From Alphaproteobacteria bacterium (GTDB taxonomy: Bacteria; Pseudomonadota; Alphaproteobacteria; Rhodobacterales; Rhodobacteraceae), in NCBI GenBank assembly GCA_030433335.1, contig JAUILL010000004.1:112747-176746 (forward strand): a stretch of DNA of 64,000 bases. Direction: 5' to 3'. The translations under genes were made by a program, and so were the position numbers. Position 1 is the first letter of the stretch; every line of letters starts with the position of its first letter. This document shows, piece by piece, positions 8,486-17,242 of the stretch. The notes beneath the pieces were generated by a model. It made no database searches. It was not told where the DNA came from and worked only from the letters and a program-made list of their open reading frames with translations.

Positions 8486-8513
8486 GGGCCGCCCCTGTTT
8501 CCAAGGGCGGCCC
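8481..8513 (-). terminator. Rho-independent terminator of pntAB
   Basis: A perfect 9-bp stem GGGCCGCCC/GGGCGGCCC with a 10-base loop lies 27 bases after the pntB stop. Read on the minus strand it is followed by GTTTTGTTTC. Confidence 0.88.
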
Positions 8514-8539
8514 AATTCAGGAGAACCAACGGGTCCGAG

Positions 8540-9958
8540 TTACTTCAGCATCGGCAGCAGGCTGTCGATCGAAGCTTTCGCATCGCCGTAGAACATACGG
8601 GTGTTCTCTTTGTAGAAGAGCGGGTTTTCGATGCCCGAGTAGCCAGTACCCTGACCACGCTTCGAGACGAACACCTGCTTGGCCTTCCAGCATTCCAGAA
8701 CCGGCATGCCGGCGATGGGGCTGTTGGGATCTTCTTGTGCGGCAGGGTTCACGATGTCGTTCGAACCGATGACGATGACAACATCGGTGTCGGGGAAGTC
8801 GTCGTTGATCTCTTCCATCTCCAGAACGATGTCGTAGGGCACTTTGGCCTCTGCGAGCAGAACGTTCATGTGACCGGGCAGACGACCTGCAACGGGGTGG
8901 ATCGCGAAACGCACCTCTTTGCCAGCCGCACGCAGCTTGCGGGTCATTTCCGAAACCGACTGCTGCGCCTGAGCCACCGCCATGCCGTAGCCGGGGATGA
9001 TGATGACGCTGTCTGCTTCGTTCAGAGCGGTGGCAACACCGTCTGCATCGATTGCAATCTGCTCGCCCTCAACTTCCATCGCAGGACCAGAGGTGCCGCC
9101 AAAGCCGCCAAGGATAACGCTGATGAACGAACGGTTCATCGCCTTACACATGATGTAGGACAGGATCGCACCCGACGAACCAACCAGCGCGCCAACAACG
9201 ATCAAGAGGTCGTTGCCCAGCGAGAAGCCGATCGCAGCCGCAGCCCAACCCGAGTACGAGTTCAGCATCGAGACCACAACGGGCATGTCCGCGCCGCCGA
9301 TACCCATGATCAGGTGGTAGCCGATGAACAGCGCCAGCAGGGTCATGACGAACAGCGGGAAGAACCCACCGGTGCCAAAGTACCAGAACAGGCAGAGCAC
9401 CGAGATGATCGCCGCACCTGCGTTCAGGATGTGACCGCCGGGCAGTTTCTTCGCCTGCGAGGTCACTTTGCCCGCCAGCTTGCCATAGGCAATGACCGAA
9501 CCGGTAAAGGTCACAGCACCGATGAAGATACCAAGGAACAGCTCAACGCGCAGGATGTTCAGCTCGACGCTGGTTTTGTGCGCGATCAGATCGGCAAAGG
9601 CACCTTCGCCGTGACCGCCAGCAACAGCGCCCATGGTGATGTGTGCGTTAAAGCCGACGAACACAGCCGCCAGACCCACCAGCGAGTGCATTGCCGCGAC
9701 CAGCTGGGGCATCTCGGTCATCTGGACGCGCTTGGCGACCACAAAGCCGATGATACCACCCGCCGCGATCAGGATCAGCGACAGCAGCCACAGCCCCGAG
9801 CCGGGGCCGACCAGAGTTGCGAACACAGCCAGAGCCATGCCGACGATGCCGTACCATACAGCGCGCTTTGCGCTTTCCTGACCGGACAGACCGCCCAGCG
9901 ACAGGATGAACAGAACAGCGGCGACGACGTATGCCGCCGTAGTGAAACCGAATTCCAT
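8540..9958 (-). CDS. pntB: NAD(P) transhydrogenase subunit beta
   Basis: PntB forms the main membrane channel and the NADP(H)-binding domain III of proton-translocating transhydrogenase, which reduces NADP+ with NADH using the proton gradient. The 472-residue protein has about nine N-terminal membrane helices and a C-terminal NADP domain with [13 protein letters not shown] and, near the end, [19 protein letters not shown], both diagnostic. AAGGAG precedes ATG 9958. It follows pntA by 13 bases and shares its transcript and terminator. Confidence 0.98.
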   Translation of the reverse strand: MEFGFTTAAYVVAAVLFILSLGGLSGQESAKRAVWYGIVGMALAVFATLVGPGSGLWLLSLILIAAGGIIGFVVAKRVQMTEMPQLVAAMHSLVGLAAVFVGFNAHITMGAVAGGHGEGAFADLIAHKTSVELNILRVELFLGIFIGAVTFTGSVIAYGKLAGKVTSQAKKLPGGHILNAGAAIISVLCLFWYFGTGGFFPLFVMTLLALFIGYHLIMGIGGADMPVVVSMLNSYSGWAAAAIGFSLGNDLLIVVGALVGSSGAILSYIMCKAMNRSFISVILGGFGGTSGPAMEVEGEQIAIDADGVATALNEADSVIIIPGYGMAVAQAQQSVSEMTRKLRAAGKEVRFAIHPVAGRLPGHMNVLLAEAKVPYDIVLEMEEINDDFPDTDVVIVIGSNDIVNPAAQEDPNSPIAGMPVLECWKAKQVFVSKRGQGTGYSGIENPLFYKENTRMFYGDAKASIDSLLPMLK

Positions 9959-9971
9959 AATCGTCTACTCC

Positions 9972-11546
9972 TTACGATTTCTGGAACATGGCGAGCATGC
10001 GCCGTGTCACGAGGAAGCCGCCAAAGATGTTGATGCCAGCCATAAAGACCGACAGTGCGGCAAGGAGGATCACCAGGAACGAGCCCGAACCGATTTGCAT
10101 CAGCGCGCCCAGAATGATGATCGACGAGATCGCGTTGGTCACAGCCATCAGCGGAGTGTGCAGCGAGTGGCTGACATTCCAGATGACCTGGAAGCCGATA
10201 AAGACCGACAGAACGAACACGATGAAGTGCTGCATGAAGCTTGCGGGCGCAACCAGACCAACAGCCAGCAGCAGCAGGCCACCAACGGCCAGCAGCGTCA
10301 CTTGGGTCTTGGTCTCTTTCTTGAAGGCCGCGACTTCGGCTGCACGCTTTTCTTCGGGCGTCAGTTCCGGCGTCTTTTCCTTGGGCTTCTGGGCCGCGAT
10401 GGCCTTTACCTTGGGCGGCGGCGGCGGGAAGGTGATCTCGCCCTCGTGAGTCACGGTCGCACCGCGGATCACATCGTCTTCCATGTTGTGGTTCGGCTGA
10501 CCGTCCTTTTCAGGGGTCAGGTCGGTCATCATGTGACGGATGTTGGTCGAATACAGGGTCGACGCCTGTGTCGCCATACGGCTGGGGAAGTCGGTGTAGC
10601 CGATGATGACAACGCCATTGTCGGAAACAACGCGCTGGTCCTTTTCGGTCAGCTCGCAGTTACCGCCCTTTTCGGCTGCAAGGTCAACAACGACCGAGCC
10701 GGGCTTCATCATCTCGACCATGTCCTTGGTCCACAGGACAGGTGCATCACGGCCCGGAATCAGAGCGGTGGTGATGACGATGTCCATCTCGGGCGCCAGT
10801 TCACGGAACTTCTTTAGCTGCGCTTCACGGAACTCGGGGCTCGAGGGTGCCGCGTAGCCGCCGGTGGCCGCGCCGTCTTGGCTCTCTTCTTCAAAGTCCA
10901 GATAGACGAACTCGGCGCCCATGGATTCGATCTGCTCGGCCACTTCGGGGCGAACGTCGAACGCAAAGGTCATCGCGCCGAGGCTGGTCGAGGTCCCGAT
11001 CGCGGCCAGACCGGCCACACCGGCACCAACGATCAGCACTTTCGCGGGGGGCACTTTACCTGCCGCAGTCACCTGACCGGTGAAGAAGCGACCAAAGTTG
11101 TTACCCGCCTCAATAACCGCGCGGTAACCCGCGATGTTTGCCATCGACGACAGGGCGTCCATCTTCTGCGCGCGACTGATGCGGGGCACCATGTCCATCG
11201 CGATGACGCTTGCGCCTTTGGACTTACACAGCTCCAGCATCTCTGCGTTCTGGGCAGGCCAGAAGAAGCTGATCAGCGTCTTGTCGGCGGTCAGACGTTT
11301 GGCTTCGGTTTCGTTGGGCTCACGAACCTTGGCAATGATATCGGCGGCTTTGAACAGCTGCGCCGCGGTGGGCAGAATTTCGACACCCGCCGCTTCATAC
11401 GCTGCATCGGAGAAGCCAGCGGCCTCACCAGCGCCGGTTTCGATGGCACACTCGTACCCCAGCTTCTGCAGCTGAAGTGCCGAGTCCGGAGTCATCGCAA
11501 CGCGACGCTCCCCCTCGAACACTTCTTTTGGTGTTCCGATTTTCAC
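9972..11546 (-). CDS. pntA: NAD(P) transhydrogenase subunit alpha (fused form)
   Basis: The 524-residue protein carries the NAD(H)-binding domain I (Rossmann motif GAGVAG at residues 174-179, and the RDAPVLWT loop) and, from about residue 405, four membrane helices. It is therefore the fused alpha subunit; several alphaproteobacteria split this into PntAA and PntAB. A charged Lys/Pro/Glu linker (about 370-400) joins the parts. The start is GTG 11546, with GGGGGA 8 bases upstream. The 128-base upstream gap contains a short hairpin (ACCTCT/AGAGGT) in the probable 5' leader and a CTTGCGCAAG palindrome at 11616-11625. Both may be regulatory, but I cannot assign a factor. Confidence 0.98.
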   Translation of the reverse strand: MKIGTPKEVFEGERRVAMTPDSALQLQKLGYECAIETGAGEAAGFSDAAYEAAGVEILPTAAQLFKAADIIAKVREPNETEAKRLTADKTLISFFWPAQNAEMLELCKSKGASVIAMDMVPRISRAQKMDALSSMANIAGYRAVIEAGNNFGRFFTGQVTAAGKVPPAKVLIVGAGVAGLAAIGTSTSLGAMTFAFDVRPEVAEQIESMGAEFVYLDFEEESQDGAATGGYAAPSSPEFREAQLKKFRELAPEMDIVITTALIPGRDAPVLWTKDMVEMMKPGSVVVDLAAEKGGNCELTEKDQRVVSDNGVVIIGYTDFPSRMATQASTLYSTNIRHMMTDLTPEKDGQPNHNMEDDVIRGATVTHEGEITFPPPPPKVKAIAAQKPKEKTPELTPEEKRAAEVAAFKKETKTQVTLLAVGGLLLLAVGLVAPASFMQHFIVFVLSVFIGFQVIWNVSHSLHTPLMAVTNAISSIIILGALMQIGSGSFLVILLAALSVFMAGINIFGGFLVTRRMLAMFQKS

Positions 11547-11674
11547 AGGTATAGTCCCCCTTCACTTAACGTAAACCACCTCTGGAAGAGGTTATTACGG
11601 ATAGATTTCGTGTAACTTGCGCAAGATTATTTCACAAGCACGCAATTTTCATGATCATTATGATTGAACTGTAG

Positions 11675-12136
11675 TCAGATCCATCTGCGGGTTTTATGAC
11701 AATATCGCGCGTATTCCGCCCTGAACTTTCGCCGTAGGCGATCCTCCTCGGGAATGACAAAGCGACGTTCAATCACCCAGACAAAAACTGGCAAGAGGGT
11801 TAGCGCAATCACCGCGTCAAACTTCAGGATAAACCCTGCCAGAACCAACGCATCGCCAACATAGATGGGATTTCGCGACCGGCTAAAGATGCCCGACGTC
11901 ACCAGATGATCCGCCTCTTGGTGCGGAATCACCGTCGTGCGTTTGCTGCGCATCTCGTAGATCGCCAGCGCCAGCAGGATCAGCCCGCCGCCGATCAGCA
12001 CACCCGCGATCAGCTGCGCCCATTGCCCCCCAAAGGTCAGCCACATCGGTTCGATCTGACCGAGTCCATAGGCGGCCACGATGGCAACCAGCAGCCACAC
12101 AGGCGGCATATCGATCCACTGAACCGGATTGCGCAA
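11675..12136 (-). CDS. Isoprenylcysteine methyltransferase-like (ICMT/PEMT family) membrane protein
   Basis: The 153-residue protein has four or so hydrophobic helices and the family's C-terminal S-adenosylmethionine-binding pattern: TSGIFSRSRNPIYVGDAL in the middle and VIPEEDRLRRKFRAEYARYC near the end. Bacterial members methylate small molecules or proteins at the membrane; the target here is unknown. The best start is TTG 12136, placed 5-6 bases after a perfect GAGGAGG; the first in-frame ATG (12109) has no such site. It is divergent from kynU across a 235-base gap. Confidence 0.87.
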   Translation of the reverse strand: MRNPVQWIDMPPVWLLVAIVAAYGLGQIEPMWLTFGGQWAQLIAGVLIGGGLILLALAIYEMRSKRTTVIPHQEADHLVTSGIFSRSRNPIYVGDALVLAGFILKFDAVIALTLLPVFVWVIERRFVIPEEDRLRRKFRAEYARYCHKTRRWI

Positions 12137-12371
12137 TCTGACCTCCTCAATTCTTGTCACGCTCGCGCAGTCTTGCCGCAGAGCAGCATGGGCGCAAGTC
12201 AGACCATCGGATCGTGGCACAAGGTCGCAATTCCGTGACTGGAATGCATCTTTTTACGCAGATCGTTGCGGCTTGCGCCTTTTGCAACGCCGGTTGTGTG
12301 CCGCTGCGTTGCCCCTTGCGGCCCGTCCGCCAGCGCGTCACGATCCGCCTCCAGACGGCAAAGGAGCTTTC

Positions 12372-13565
12372 ATGACCGATTTCACCGCCACCCGCGCGCT
12401 GTTCGACCTGCCCGAAGGGCTTGTTTATCTGGACGGAAACTCCCTTGGCCCCCTGCCCCGCGCCACGGCGGACCACGTGGCCCGGACCTTGACCGATGAA
12501 TGGGGCCAGATGCTGATCGGCGGCTGGAACAAGGCAGGCTGGATGGCGCAACCGGCGGCCCTTGGTGACCGGATCGGGCGACTGATCGGCGCCCCCGCAG
12601 GGCACGTGATGGTGGGCGACACCTTGTCGATCAAAGTCTTCCAAGCCCTCGCCGCCGCCCTGCAAATGCGCCCAGATCGGAAAGTCGTTCTTTCCGACAG
12701 CGGAAACTTCCCTTCGGACCTTTATATGGCCGAAGGCCTGCTTGGCGCGCTTGGCCCCGACTTTGAGCTCCGAGTCGTCGCCCCCGAGGACGTCGCCGCA
12801 CACATCACCGACGAGATCGCCGTCGTGATGCTGACCGAGGTCGACTACCGCACCGGCCGCATGCACGACATGGCCGCCCTAACCGCCCAAGCCCACGCGG
12901 TCGGAGCTTTGACCGTCTGGGATCTGGCACACTCCGCCGGTGCGGTCCCCGTAGACTTGATCGGCGCGAATGCCGACTTCGCCGTGGGCTGCACCTATAA
13001 ATACCTGAACGCAGGGCCCGGAGCCCCCGCCTTTATCTATGTCGCGCCCCAGCACGCGGGTATGGCCCGTCCGATCCTGTCGGGCTGGCTCGGCCACGCC
13101 GCGCCGTTTGCCTTTGAACAAGCCTACCGCGCTGGCGAAGGGCTCGCCCGTATGCGCGTCGGCACCCCGCCCGTGATCCAACTCGCCGCTCTGGATGCTG
13201 CACTCGACATCTGGGACACAGTGGACATGACTGCGCTGCGCGCTGCGTCGATCGAACTCTCCGAAGCCTTTATCGCAGATGTCGAATCTGCCTGCCCCGA
13301 CCTGACACTCGCCTCCCCCCGCGATCCTGCCCAGCGCGGCAGCCAAGTGTCTTTCCGCTTCGACGAAGGCTACGCCGCCATGCAAGCCCTGATCGCCCGC
13401 GGCGTGGTCGGCGATTTCCGCGCGCCAGACATCATGCGGTTCGGCTTCACGCCGCTCTATATCGGGATGGACGACGTCACCCGCGCAGTCGAAATCATCG
13501 CAGACGTCATGCAGAACCGCCTGTGGGACCGACCCGAATACAAAGCCCGCGCGGCTGTGACGTAA
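12372..13565 (+). CDS. kynU: Kynureninase
   Basis: Kynureninase is a PLP enzyme that hydrolyses kynurenine to anthranilate and alanine (or 3-hydroxykynurenine to 3-hydroxyanthranilate) in tryptophan breakdown. The 397-residue protein shows family motifs YLDGNSLGPLP near the start, VWDLAHSAGAVPVDL with the PLP-binding Asp, and the lysine signature CTYKYLNAGPGAPAF (Lys210 forms the Schiff base). AAAGGAG precedes ATG 12372. No tryptophan 2,3-dioxygenase or kynurenine formamidase gene is adjacent, so the other pathway steps must be encoded elsewhere or kynurenine is taken from outside. Confidence 0.95.
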   Translation: MTDFTATRALFDLPEGLVYLDGNSLGPLPRATADHVARTLTDEWGQMLIGGWNKAGWMAQPAALGDRIGRLIGAPAGHVMVGDTLSIKVFQALAAALQMRPDRKVVLSDSGNFPSDLYMAEGLLGALGPDFELRVVAPEDVAAHITDEIAVVMLTEVDYRTGRMHDMAALTAQAHAVGALTVWDLAHSAGAVPVDLIGANADFAVGCTYKYLNAGPGAPAFIYVAPQHAGMARPILSGWLGHAAPFAFEQAYRAGEGLARMRVGTPPVIQLAALDAALDIWDTVDMTALRAASIELSEAFIADVESACPDLTLASPRDPAQRGSQVSFRFDEGYAAMQALIARGVVGDFRAPDIMRFGFTPLYIGMDDVTRAVEIIADVMQNRLWDRPEYKARAAVT

Positions 13566-13570
13566 AGCAA

Positions 13571-13593
13571 TGCGGGGCCCTGAAGGCCCCGCA
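13571..13593. terminator. GC-rich hairpin between kynU and the secreted protein gene
   Basis: TGCGGGGCC pairs perfectly with GGCCCCGCA around CTGAA, right after the kynU stop and facing the end of a convergent gene. There is no clear T-run on either side, so it is a terminator candidate only. Confidence 0.5.
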
Positions 13594-13605
13594 GCACGTC
13601 AAAAA

Positions 13606-13977
13606 TCAGTTGAACGGCGCGAACAAGTTGCAGGCCTCTTGGCCGCTTTCGCCAACAGCTTGGCAGGACACGAACATATTGCTCGGCACGTCGACTTCTT
13701 CTCCGTGCTGAAAGATCTTGGTTACCTCTTCGCCAGCGTCAGAGATCGCCATCTGAATGGAGTAGCCCGAAATAAAATCGCTGAACACGCTGGTGGCATT
13801 CGCGCATGTCACCGTGACGGCGTCATAAAAGCAGTCCTCGCCGCCATCCATTTCGCCCGTGCAAATTTCAACGACTGGCAAGCTGCCCCCGCCTGTTTCC
13901 TCATAGTTATAGCATCCCGCCTGAACTGCGGTTACGCCAAAGACCAAAGCCGTCGCGGCAAATACCTTTTTGAACAT
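13606..13977 (-). CDS. Small secreted cysteine-containing protein, function unknown
   Basis: The 123-residue protein has a clear signal peptide (MFKKVFAATALVFGVTAVQA, cleavage after AQA-like VQA about residue 20). The mature part has six cysteines, consistent with disulfide bonds in the periplasm or outside. It is acidic and has no domain I recognise. ATG 13977 follows GGGA at 6 bases. It stands alone, convergent with kynU. Confidence 0.72.
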   Translation of the reverse strand: MFKKVFAATALVFGVTAVQAGCYNYEETGGGSLPVVEICTGEMDGGEDCFYDAVTVTCANATSVFSDFISGYSIQMAISDAGEEVTKIFQHGEEVDVPSNMFVSCQAVGESGQEACNLFAPFN

Positions 13978-14145
13978 AATCAATCCCAAAAATATCAATT
14001 CTAGCGCCATAGGGCGCTCACAAAACGCACAGATTTATGCGTTCAGCTTTAATATTTTTGCAACCGGAAGATGCACGAAGTCGCCAGGAAATATCCATCT
14101 GGCATAAATTTCGAACAAGACGCGGCTCCGCGCGAGCCACACCAC

Positions 14146-14919
14146 CTATGCCGTCAGCTTTTGCGGCCTGCGGTGGGCGTGCCATGCGGCCAGAGCGTCG
14201 CCGAAGGCTTGGAATAAGGGCCGCGAGACGGGGTCGTTCGCCGCGTTCCATTCAGGGTGCCATTGGACCGACATTGTGAAACCGGGCGCGTCCTTGACGT
14301 AGATCGCTTCTGGCGTGCCATCGGGAGCGGTGCCGTCGATCACGATCCGTTGACCTGCATCTTTGATCCCTTGGCCGTGCAGCGTGTTGGTCATCACCGA
14401 TTGCGCGCCCATCAAACGATGGAACGGGCCGTTATCGGTAAAGCTGACCTCGTGGCGCAGGGCGAACTTTTCCTCAATCGTTCCATCAGGGGGCATGCGG
14501 TGATTGTCGCGCCCGGGCAGGTCGCGGATTTCGGGATAGAGAGAGCCACCCATCGCCACGTTCACCTCTTGGAAGCCGCGGCAAATCCCGAGGATGGGCT
14601 GACCGCGCTCGACGCAGGCCCGCACCAAAGGCAGGGTGATCGCATCACGGGCGCGGTCGGGGGTACCGTGGGCTTCGGTCCAAGCTTCGCCGTACTCTTC
14701 GGGGTGGACGTTCGGGCGCCCGCCGGTCAAAAGAAAGCCGTCGCACGCCTCCATCAGATCGCAGACCGAAACATAGCGCGGATCGGCGGGCACAATCAGC
14801 GGGATCGCGTGACAGACGTCCGCGACGGCCTCTGAATTCATGGTGCCTCCGGCGTGGACGGGATAGCTGGTGTCCAGCAGGGCGTGGTTTCCGATGATGC
14901 CGACAACGGGGCGGGACAT
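14146..14919 (-). CDS. Gamma-glutamyl-gamma-aminobutyrate hydrolase family protein (peptidase C26)
   Basis: The 257-residue protein is a class I glutamine amidotransferase-like hydrolase of the PuuD type. The nucleophile is Cys113 in PILGICRGFQEVNV, and the His-Glu pair is in VQWHPEW (His221, Glu223). The LLTGGRPNVHPEEYGE region is typical of C26. PuuD cleaves gamma-glutamyl-GABA in putrescine degradation; no other puu genes are adjacent, so the substrate is not certain. ATG 14919 follows GGAGGA. Confidence 0.9.
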   Translation of the reverse strand: MSRPVVGIIGNHALLDTSYPVHAGGTMNSEAVADVCHAIPLIVPADPRYVSVCDLMEACDGFLLTGGRPNVHPEEYGEAWTEAHGTPDRARDAITLPLVRACVERGQPILGICRGFQEVNVAMGGSLYPEIRDLPGRDNHRMPPDGTIEEKFALRHEVSFTDNGPFHRLMGAQSVMTNTLHGQGIKDAGQRIVIDGTAPDGTPEAIYVKDAPGFTMSVQWHPEWNAANDPVSRPLFQAFGDALAAWHAHRRPQKLTA

Positions 14920-14996
14920 GGGGTTCCTCCGATTGGGTCATGGGAAAGATAGGCTTTTCATCGATGGTAAGAAAGTGCGCAGGTAAAGGTTAGGGT

Positions 14997-15374
14997 GTGC
15001 AGGGAATTTCCGGACTTTTGGACGTAGCGCCGCAAACTTGGGCAGTGATCGGGTATCTGACCGTGAATGCGGTCACCTTCCTGCTGTTCGGAGGGGACAA
15101 GCTGCGTGCCGTCTTGAAAAAGCGCCGCACACCGGAATTTCGCCTTTTGTTTCTGGCCCTTATCGGGGGCAGCGTGGGGGCCAAAGCGGGGCAAAAAGTG
15201 TTCAGCCACAAGACCACCAAACAGCCTTTTGCACGCCGGTTGAACCGCATTTGCGGGCTGCATTTAGGGCTACTGGCGCTCTGGGGACTGGCCAGCTTTG
15301 GGGCGTTCGGACCGGCACCGATCCGAGCAATAGCGGACGTCCTCCCAGACCTTCGCCCATTTTTTGCGCCATGA
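14997..15374 (+). CDS. DUF1294 family membrane protein
   Basis: The 125-residue protein matches DUF1294: an N-terminal membrane helix, then [20 protein letters not shown] and the conserved [26 protein letters not shown]. This is a small inner-membrane protein family of unknown function. The start is GTG 14997 with AAAGG about 8 bases upstream. Its last 105 bases are antisense to the DUF2256 gene, so the final ~35 residues (after the [14 protein letters not shown] helix) are constrained by two genes or simply unconserved. Confidence 0.87.
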   Translation: MQGISGLLDVAPQTWAVIGYLTVNAVTFLLFGGDKLRAVLKKRRTPEFRLLFLALIGGSVGAKAGQKVFSHKTTKQPFARRLNRICGLHLGLLALWGLASFGAFGPAPIRAIADVLPDLRPFFAP

Positions 15375-15440
15375 GAACGGGCGCCCACAGGTGACGCAGA
15401 CTTTCGAAGGCAGATCGGATTTGCGGCGCATCTTGGCCAT
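15270..15440 (-). CDS. DUF2256 family small zinc-ribbon-like protein
   Basis: The 56-residue protein has the DUF2256 pattern: [20 protein letters not shown], then VRYCSDRCR. The two CxxC-like pairs could bind zinc. The start is either ATG 15440 or GTG 15446, which overlaps the photolyase stop as GTGA. Coupling to the photolyase gene is clear, and DUF2256 genes are often found beside cryptochrome/photolyase genes, suggesting a joint role. The 3' part is antisense to the DUF1294 gene. Confidence 0.88.
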   Translation of the reverse strand: MAKMRRKSDLPSKVCVTCGRPFSWRKKWAKVWEDVRYCSDRCRSERPKAGQSPERQ

Positions 15441-15442
15441 GG

Positions 15443-16927
15443 TCACAGGTCCAAGGACATCTGTCGGGAATCGCGGCCCCGCTTGCGCGGGCTGCGGTCG
15501 TTGACGAACCGGCGGGCAGAGTCCTGACGGCTGGCGTGGCGCTCGATCACCCGGGCGGCTGCGGGGGCGTGACCCGCATCGCGCCGGATCGCCCAAATGC
15601 GGTCGCGGGCATGGCGCGCGGCCGCAGGAACATCGACCACAGGCGCGGGATAGGCCAGCTTCGCCGCCCCCTCCCATTTCCAAGGCTCTTGCAGCAAGGC
15701 ATCGGGAACGGCCGCCAATTCCGGCAGCCAGCGGCGGGTGAACGTGCCGGTCGGGTCCTGATCATGCCCCTGTTTGATCGGGTTATAGATGCGCGGCGTA
15801 TTGATCCCTGTGGTGCCCGACTGCATCTGGACCTGAGACCAGTGGATCCCCGGCTCATAATCGGTGAACTGCCGCGCCAGATGGGCCCCCGTGTGCCGCC
15901 AATCCAGCCAGAGATGGTAACTGGCCACGGCCATCACCATCGAGCGCATCCGGAAGTTCAGCCACCCCGTCGCGGCCAGCGACCGCATACAAGCGTCCAG
16001 AAACGGCAGCCCCGTTTCACCCCGCTCCCACGCGCGGCGCAAGGTTGGGTCATCCTCTCGCAAGCCTTGGTAGGCGGGATGCATGGCGCGGTGTTCAATC
16101 GCAGGCTCATCCTCAAGCTTCTGCATGAAGTGATCCCGCCACGCGAGCCGCGACTCGAATGCCCGCAGGGACCCTTTCCACCCGCCAACAGAGTTTAGCC
16201 GACGGGCCGCACCGGCCGCCTCGGCCTCTCGGGCAGACAGCGTGCCCCACGCCAGATGTGGCGAAATCCGCGAACAGGCGACGGCACCTTGCAAGGGCGT
16301 CGACATCTGCCGCTGGTAATGCTCGCCCCGCACGGTCAGGAAACTGTCCAGCAAGGCCAGCCCTTCGGACCGCCCGCCCGTTTGCCGCCCCGCGCAGGGA
16401 TCGACCAAACCCAGATCCGGCATCGCATCGGACTGCGCCGTGATCCCGCGCAGACCCGAGGGCACCGGCAGCGCCTCTTGCGCCATGAACCTGTCCCGCA
16501 GACCCGCCCAGCCGTTCCGCGACTTCAGCCGCCGCACAACGCCGGTCTGCGGCAATTCGGTGAACTGCACGCCAGCCCCCCGCGCCCAAGCGCCGACCCG
16601 CCGATCACGGGCATAGGTCCAGCCATTGCCAATCTCTTCGTGGGACACGACCTCTGAAATCCGATGCCGTAGGCGCAGATCCCCCAGCACCTCAACCGCG
16701 TCACCCACACGCACACAAAGAGCCACACCCAGCCTCTTCAAGGCCACGTGCAGCTCTCTCAAACTCTCTAAAACAAAGGCCCATTGGCGGCCCGACGCAT
16801 CGCTCTGCGCCCACAATTCCGGCTCGACGATATACAGGGCCAAAACGTCACCCCGACCCGCCGCATAGGTCAGCGCAGGGTGATCAACGACCCGTAAATC
16901 CCTTTTGAACCAGACGATTGCGGCCAA
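15443..16927 (-). CDS. Cryptochrome/photolyase family protein
   Basis: The 494-residue protein has the N-terminal antenna-binding alpha/beta domain ([15 protein letters not shown]) and the C-terminal FAD domain, with [43 protein letters not shown] and [14 protein letters not shown]. Members either repair UV-induced pyrimidine dimers with blue light or act as light sensors. I see no C-terminal cysteine cluster of the iron-sulfur (CryB/PhrB) type. Repair versus signalling cannot be decided here. It is followed by DUF2256 with overlapping ends. Confidence 0.92.
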   Translation of the reverse strand: MAAIVWFKRDLRVVDHPALTYAAGRGDVLALYIVEPELWAQSDASGRQWAFVLESLRELHVALKRLGVALCVRVGDAVEVLGDLRLRHRISEVVSHEEIGNGWTYARDRRVGAWARGAGVQFTELPQTGVVRRLKSRNGWAGLRDRFMAQEALPVPSGLRGITAQSDAMPDLGLVDPCAGRQTGGRSEGLALLDSFLTVRGEHYQRQMSTPLQGAVACSRISPHLAWGTLSAREAEAAGAARRLNSVGGWKGSLRAFESRLAWRDHFMQKLEDEPAIEHRAMHPAYQGLREDDPTLRRAWERGETGLPFLDACMRSLAATGWLNFRMRSMVMAVASYHLWLDWRHTGAHLARQFTDYEPGIHWSQVQMQSGTTGINTPRIYNPIKQGHDQDPTGTFTRRWLPELAAVPDALLQEPWKWEGAAKLAYPAPVVDVPAAARHARDRIWAIRRDAGHAPAAARVIERHASRQDSARRFVNDRSPRKRGRDSRQMSLDL

Positions 16928-16941
16928 TGCGCCCCTCGATG

Positions 16942-17136
16942 TTATTCAACGCCAACAGCAGCGGGGGCAGTGTCGGTCGGCGCGCCGTCTTCGGCGATTT
17001 TCTCGTTCGCGCCAACAGAAACCATCACCACAACCAGCAGAAGCGCGACCCCGAAAACACCGGCAGCACCGATGCCCCACAAAGAGGGTTTATGTTGCTT
17101 CTTCTGGCGGTCAAGGTTGGTGTCCGGTGCAGACAT
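16942..17136 (-). CDS. Small single-pass membrane protein, function unknown
   Basis: The 64-residue protein has a polar N-terminus (MSAPDTNLDRQKKQHKP) and one hydrophobic helix (about residues 20-41). A short acidic tail follows. AAAGGAGA lies 8 bases before ATG 17136, a strong site. It sits 14 bases ahead of the photolyase gene in the same direction and may be co-transcribed. No domain is recognised. Confidence 0.72.
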   Translation of the reverse strand: MSAPDTNLDRQKKQHKPSLWGIGAAGVFGVALLLVVVMVSVGANEKIAEDGAPTDTAPAAVGVE

Positions 17137-17242
17137 GAGAAAATTCTCCTTTGTTCTGTGTTGGTGGTTCCATTCCCCAAAACAACACATACAGTCAGGG
17201 TCAGGTTCCGCACTCGAACCCAAAAGACTATTAGGAGACGCG

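Noticed and set aside
15443..16927. Assignment of the photolyase as iron-sulfur CryB/PhrB type
   Set aside because: The C-terminal region lacks the cluster-binding cysteines, and the length and motifs fit the general cryptochrome/photolyase family.
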